Part shown: positions 63,475 to 64,000 of the stretch, one piece after another | Numbering within the stretch: position 1 is the first letter of the stretch | Layout of the letters: every line of letters begins with the position of its first letter | Assembly (NCBI RefSeq): GCF_021530565.1 | Contig: NZ_JAKGBI010000019.1 | Coordinates: forward strand, 62,001 to 126,000 | Length of the DNA: 64,000 bases | Direction: 5' to 3' | Source of the DNA: Pseudoalteromonas sp. SMS1 | GTDB taxonomy: Bacteria > Pseudomonadota > Gammaproteobacteria > Enterobacterales > Alteromonadaceae | Program-made: the position numbers and the translations under genes | Notes under the pieces: model-generated | What the model was told of the DNA's origin: nothing | Database searches by the model: none | What the model saw: the letters and a program-made list of their open reading frames with translations, nothing else

Positions 63475-64000
63475 CCGAAGCTGTAATTTTCGATTTAGAT
63501 GGGACTTTACTCAATACAAGTGAAGATTTAGGTGGCGCATTAAATCAAGTGCTGCGCGCTCATAGTAGGCCGACCGTCTCTAGAAGTGCGTATAGTCCTG
63601 CTATCTCTAATGGAGTAAAAGCGTTGCTTGAGGTGGGATTTGGTGAAGCACTTCAAGATTACGATGTTGAAGTGCTTCGACAACAAGTCTTAGATAGTTA
63701 TGCGCAAAATATTGCGGTGCACTCTCATTGTTTTGACGGCATTGCTGAATTATTGCAAAAACTCAAATTAATGAATATATCTGTGGGCATCATGACCAAT
63801 AAACCAGGCTTCTTAACAAGGCCCCTTCTACAACAGATCCCTGATTTGGCCGACATAGACGTTGTCGTATGTGGAGATACATTAAAAGTCGCGAAACCGC
63901 ACCCTGAGCCTTTACTGTTAGCAGCCGAGCAGCTAGGTGTAGATCCGACGCAATGTTTCTACGTCGGCGATGCACAAAGAGATATTGAGGCTGCCCATGC
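63471..64000 (+). CDS. HAD-family phosphatase, Gph/MupP-like (partial, cut by window end)
   Basis: Open from the ATG at 63471 to the window end (at least 176 residues). HAD motif I FDLDGTLLNTSEDL, motif II MTNKPG, motif III KPHPEPLLLA and motif IV YVGDAQRDIEAA are visible. Coupled to ubiG. In Pseudomonas the gene after ubiG is mupP (N-acetylmuramate-6-phosphate phosphatase), while other gammaproteobacteria label it gph (phosphoglycolate phosphatase). Sequence alone does not separate these. Confidence 0.85.
   Translation, partial: MTEAVIFDLDGTLLNTSEDLGGALNQVLRAHSRPTVSRSAYSPAISNGVKALLEVGFGEALQDYDVEVLRQQVLDSYAQNIAVHSHCFDGIAELLQKLKLMNISVGIMTNKPGFLTRPLLQQIPDLADIDVVVCGDTLKVAKPHPEPLLLAAEQLGVDPTQCFYVGDAQRDIEAAH

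Noticed and set aside
1..64000. Mobile element, prophage or CRISPR array
   Set aside because: No transposase, integrase or phage gene and no regularly spaced repeats were seen; the only tandem repeat is the short 12-bp array at the left edge.

Overview
The window reads as a chromosomal segment of a marine gammaproteobacterium of the order Alteromonadales, most likely Pseudoalteromonas. This rests on the moderately AT-rich composition, the gene order gyrA-serC-aroA-cmk-rpsA-ihfB-lapA-lapB-pyrF, lineage-typical small proteins (DUF3718, DUF3080, DUF2256, CPXCG), a TonB-dependent siderophore receptor, and secreted chitin-directed enzymes. No species-level marker was tested. I see no insertion sequence, prophage, integrase or CRISPR array.

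Layout. Positions 1-800 hold a 12-bp tandem repeat at the left edge and a 57-residue double-glycine leader peptide gene of RiPP-precursor type on the minus strand. Positions 800-5450 are the histidine degradation genes hutH-hutU with a divergent LysR regulator. Positions 5.7-20.2 kb are a mixed block: a GNAT acetyltransferase with a LexA box, a PPOX-fold protein, a beta-propeller protein, a hydrolase plus membrane protein pair, an orphan secreted protein, two tandem amidohydrolases (one lacking a metal ligand), DUF3718 and DUF445 proteins, a fructosamine-kinase-like protein that has lost its catalytic aspartates, riboflavin synthase, a MATE transporter and a DUF3080 lipoprotein. Four tRNA-Val genes follow at 20.3-20.7 kb. 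A large lipoprotein and a 2-oxoglutarate oxygenase precede the biotin locus (bioA divergent from bioBFCD, with a BirA operator) at 24.1-29.1 kb. A KamA-type radical SAM protein, asnS and a GH18 chitinase come next.

From 34.4 to 37.3 kb is a periplasmic redox group: globin, cytochrome P460, a cupredoxin and a di-heme peroxidase. Then come a chemoreceptor with a C-terminal PilZ domain, an FKBP isomerase, tRNA-Ser, a Fur-regulated siderophore receptor and a secreted serine protease carrying PKD and chitin-binding modules. Positions 47.6-52.1 kb are a four-gene light-response and DNA-repair operon: CRY-DASH, a second photolyase/cryptochrome, DUF2256 and an iron-sulfur photolyase. The right end is core housekeeping: pyrF-lapB-lapA-ihfB, rpsA, cmk, aroA-serC, gyrA, then ubiG and a HAD phosphatase cut by the window end.

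How the parts work together: the chitinase and the chitin-binding protease suggest use of crustacean-type cuticle, and the hut genes process histidine from peptides. The photolyase operon, the LexA-box acetyltransferase and the heme and copper redox cluster point to light, DNA-damage and reactive-nitrogen or oxygen stress in surface seawater. The most interesting unexplained items are the orphan RiPP-like peptide, the P460-cupredoxin-peroxidase operon, the degenerate fructosamine kinase, the MCP-PilZ fusion and the photolyase cluster. All functional statements are from reading the sequence; no database search was run.
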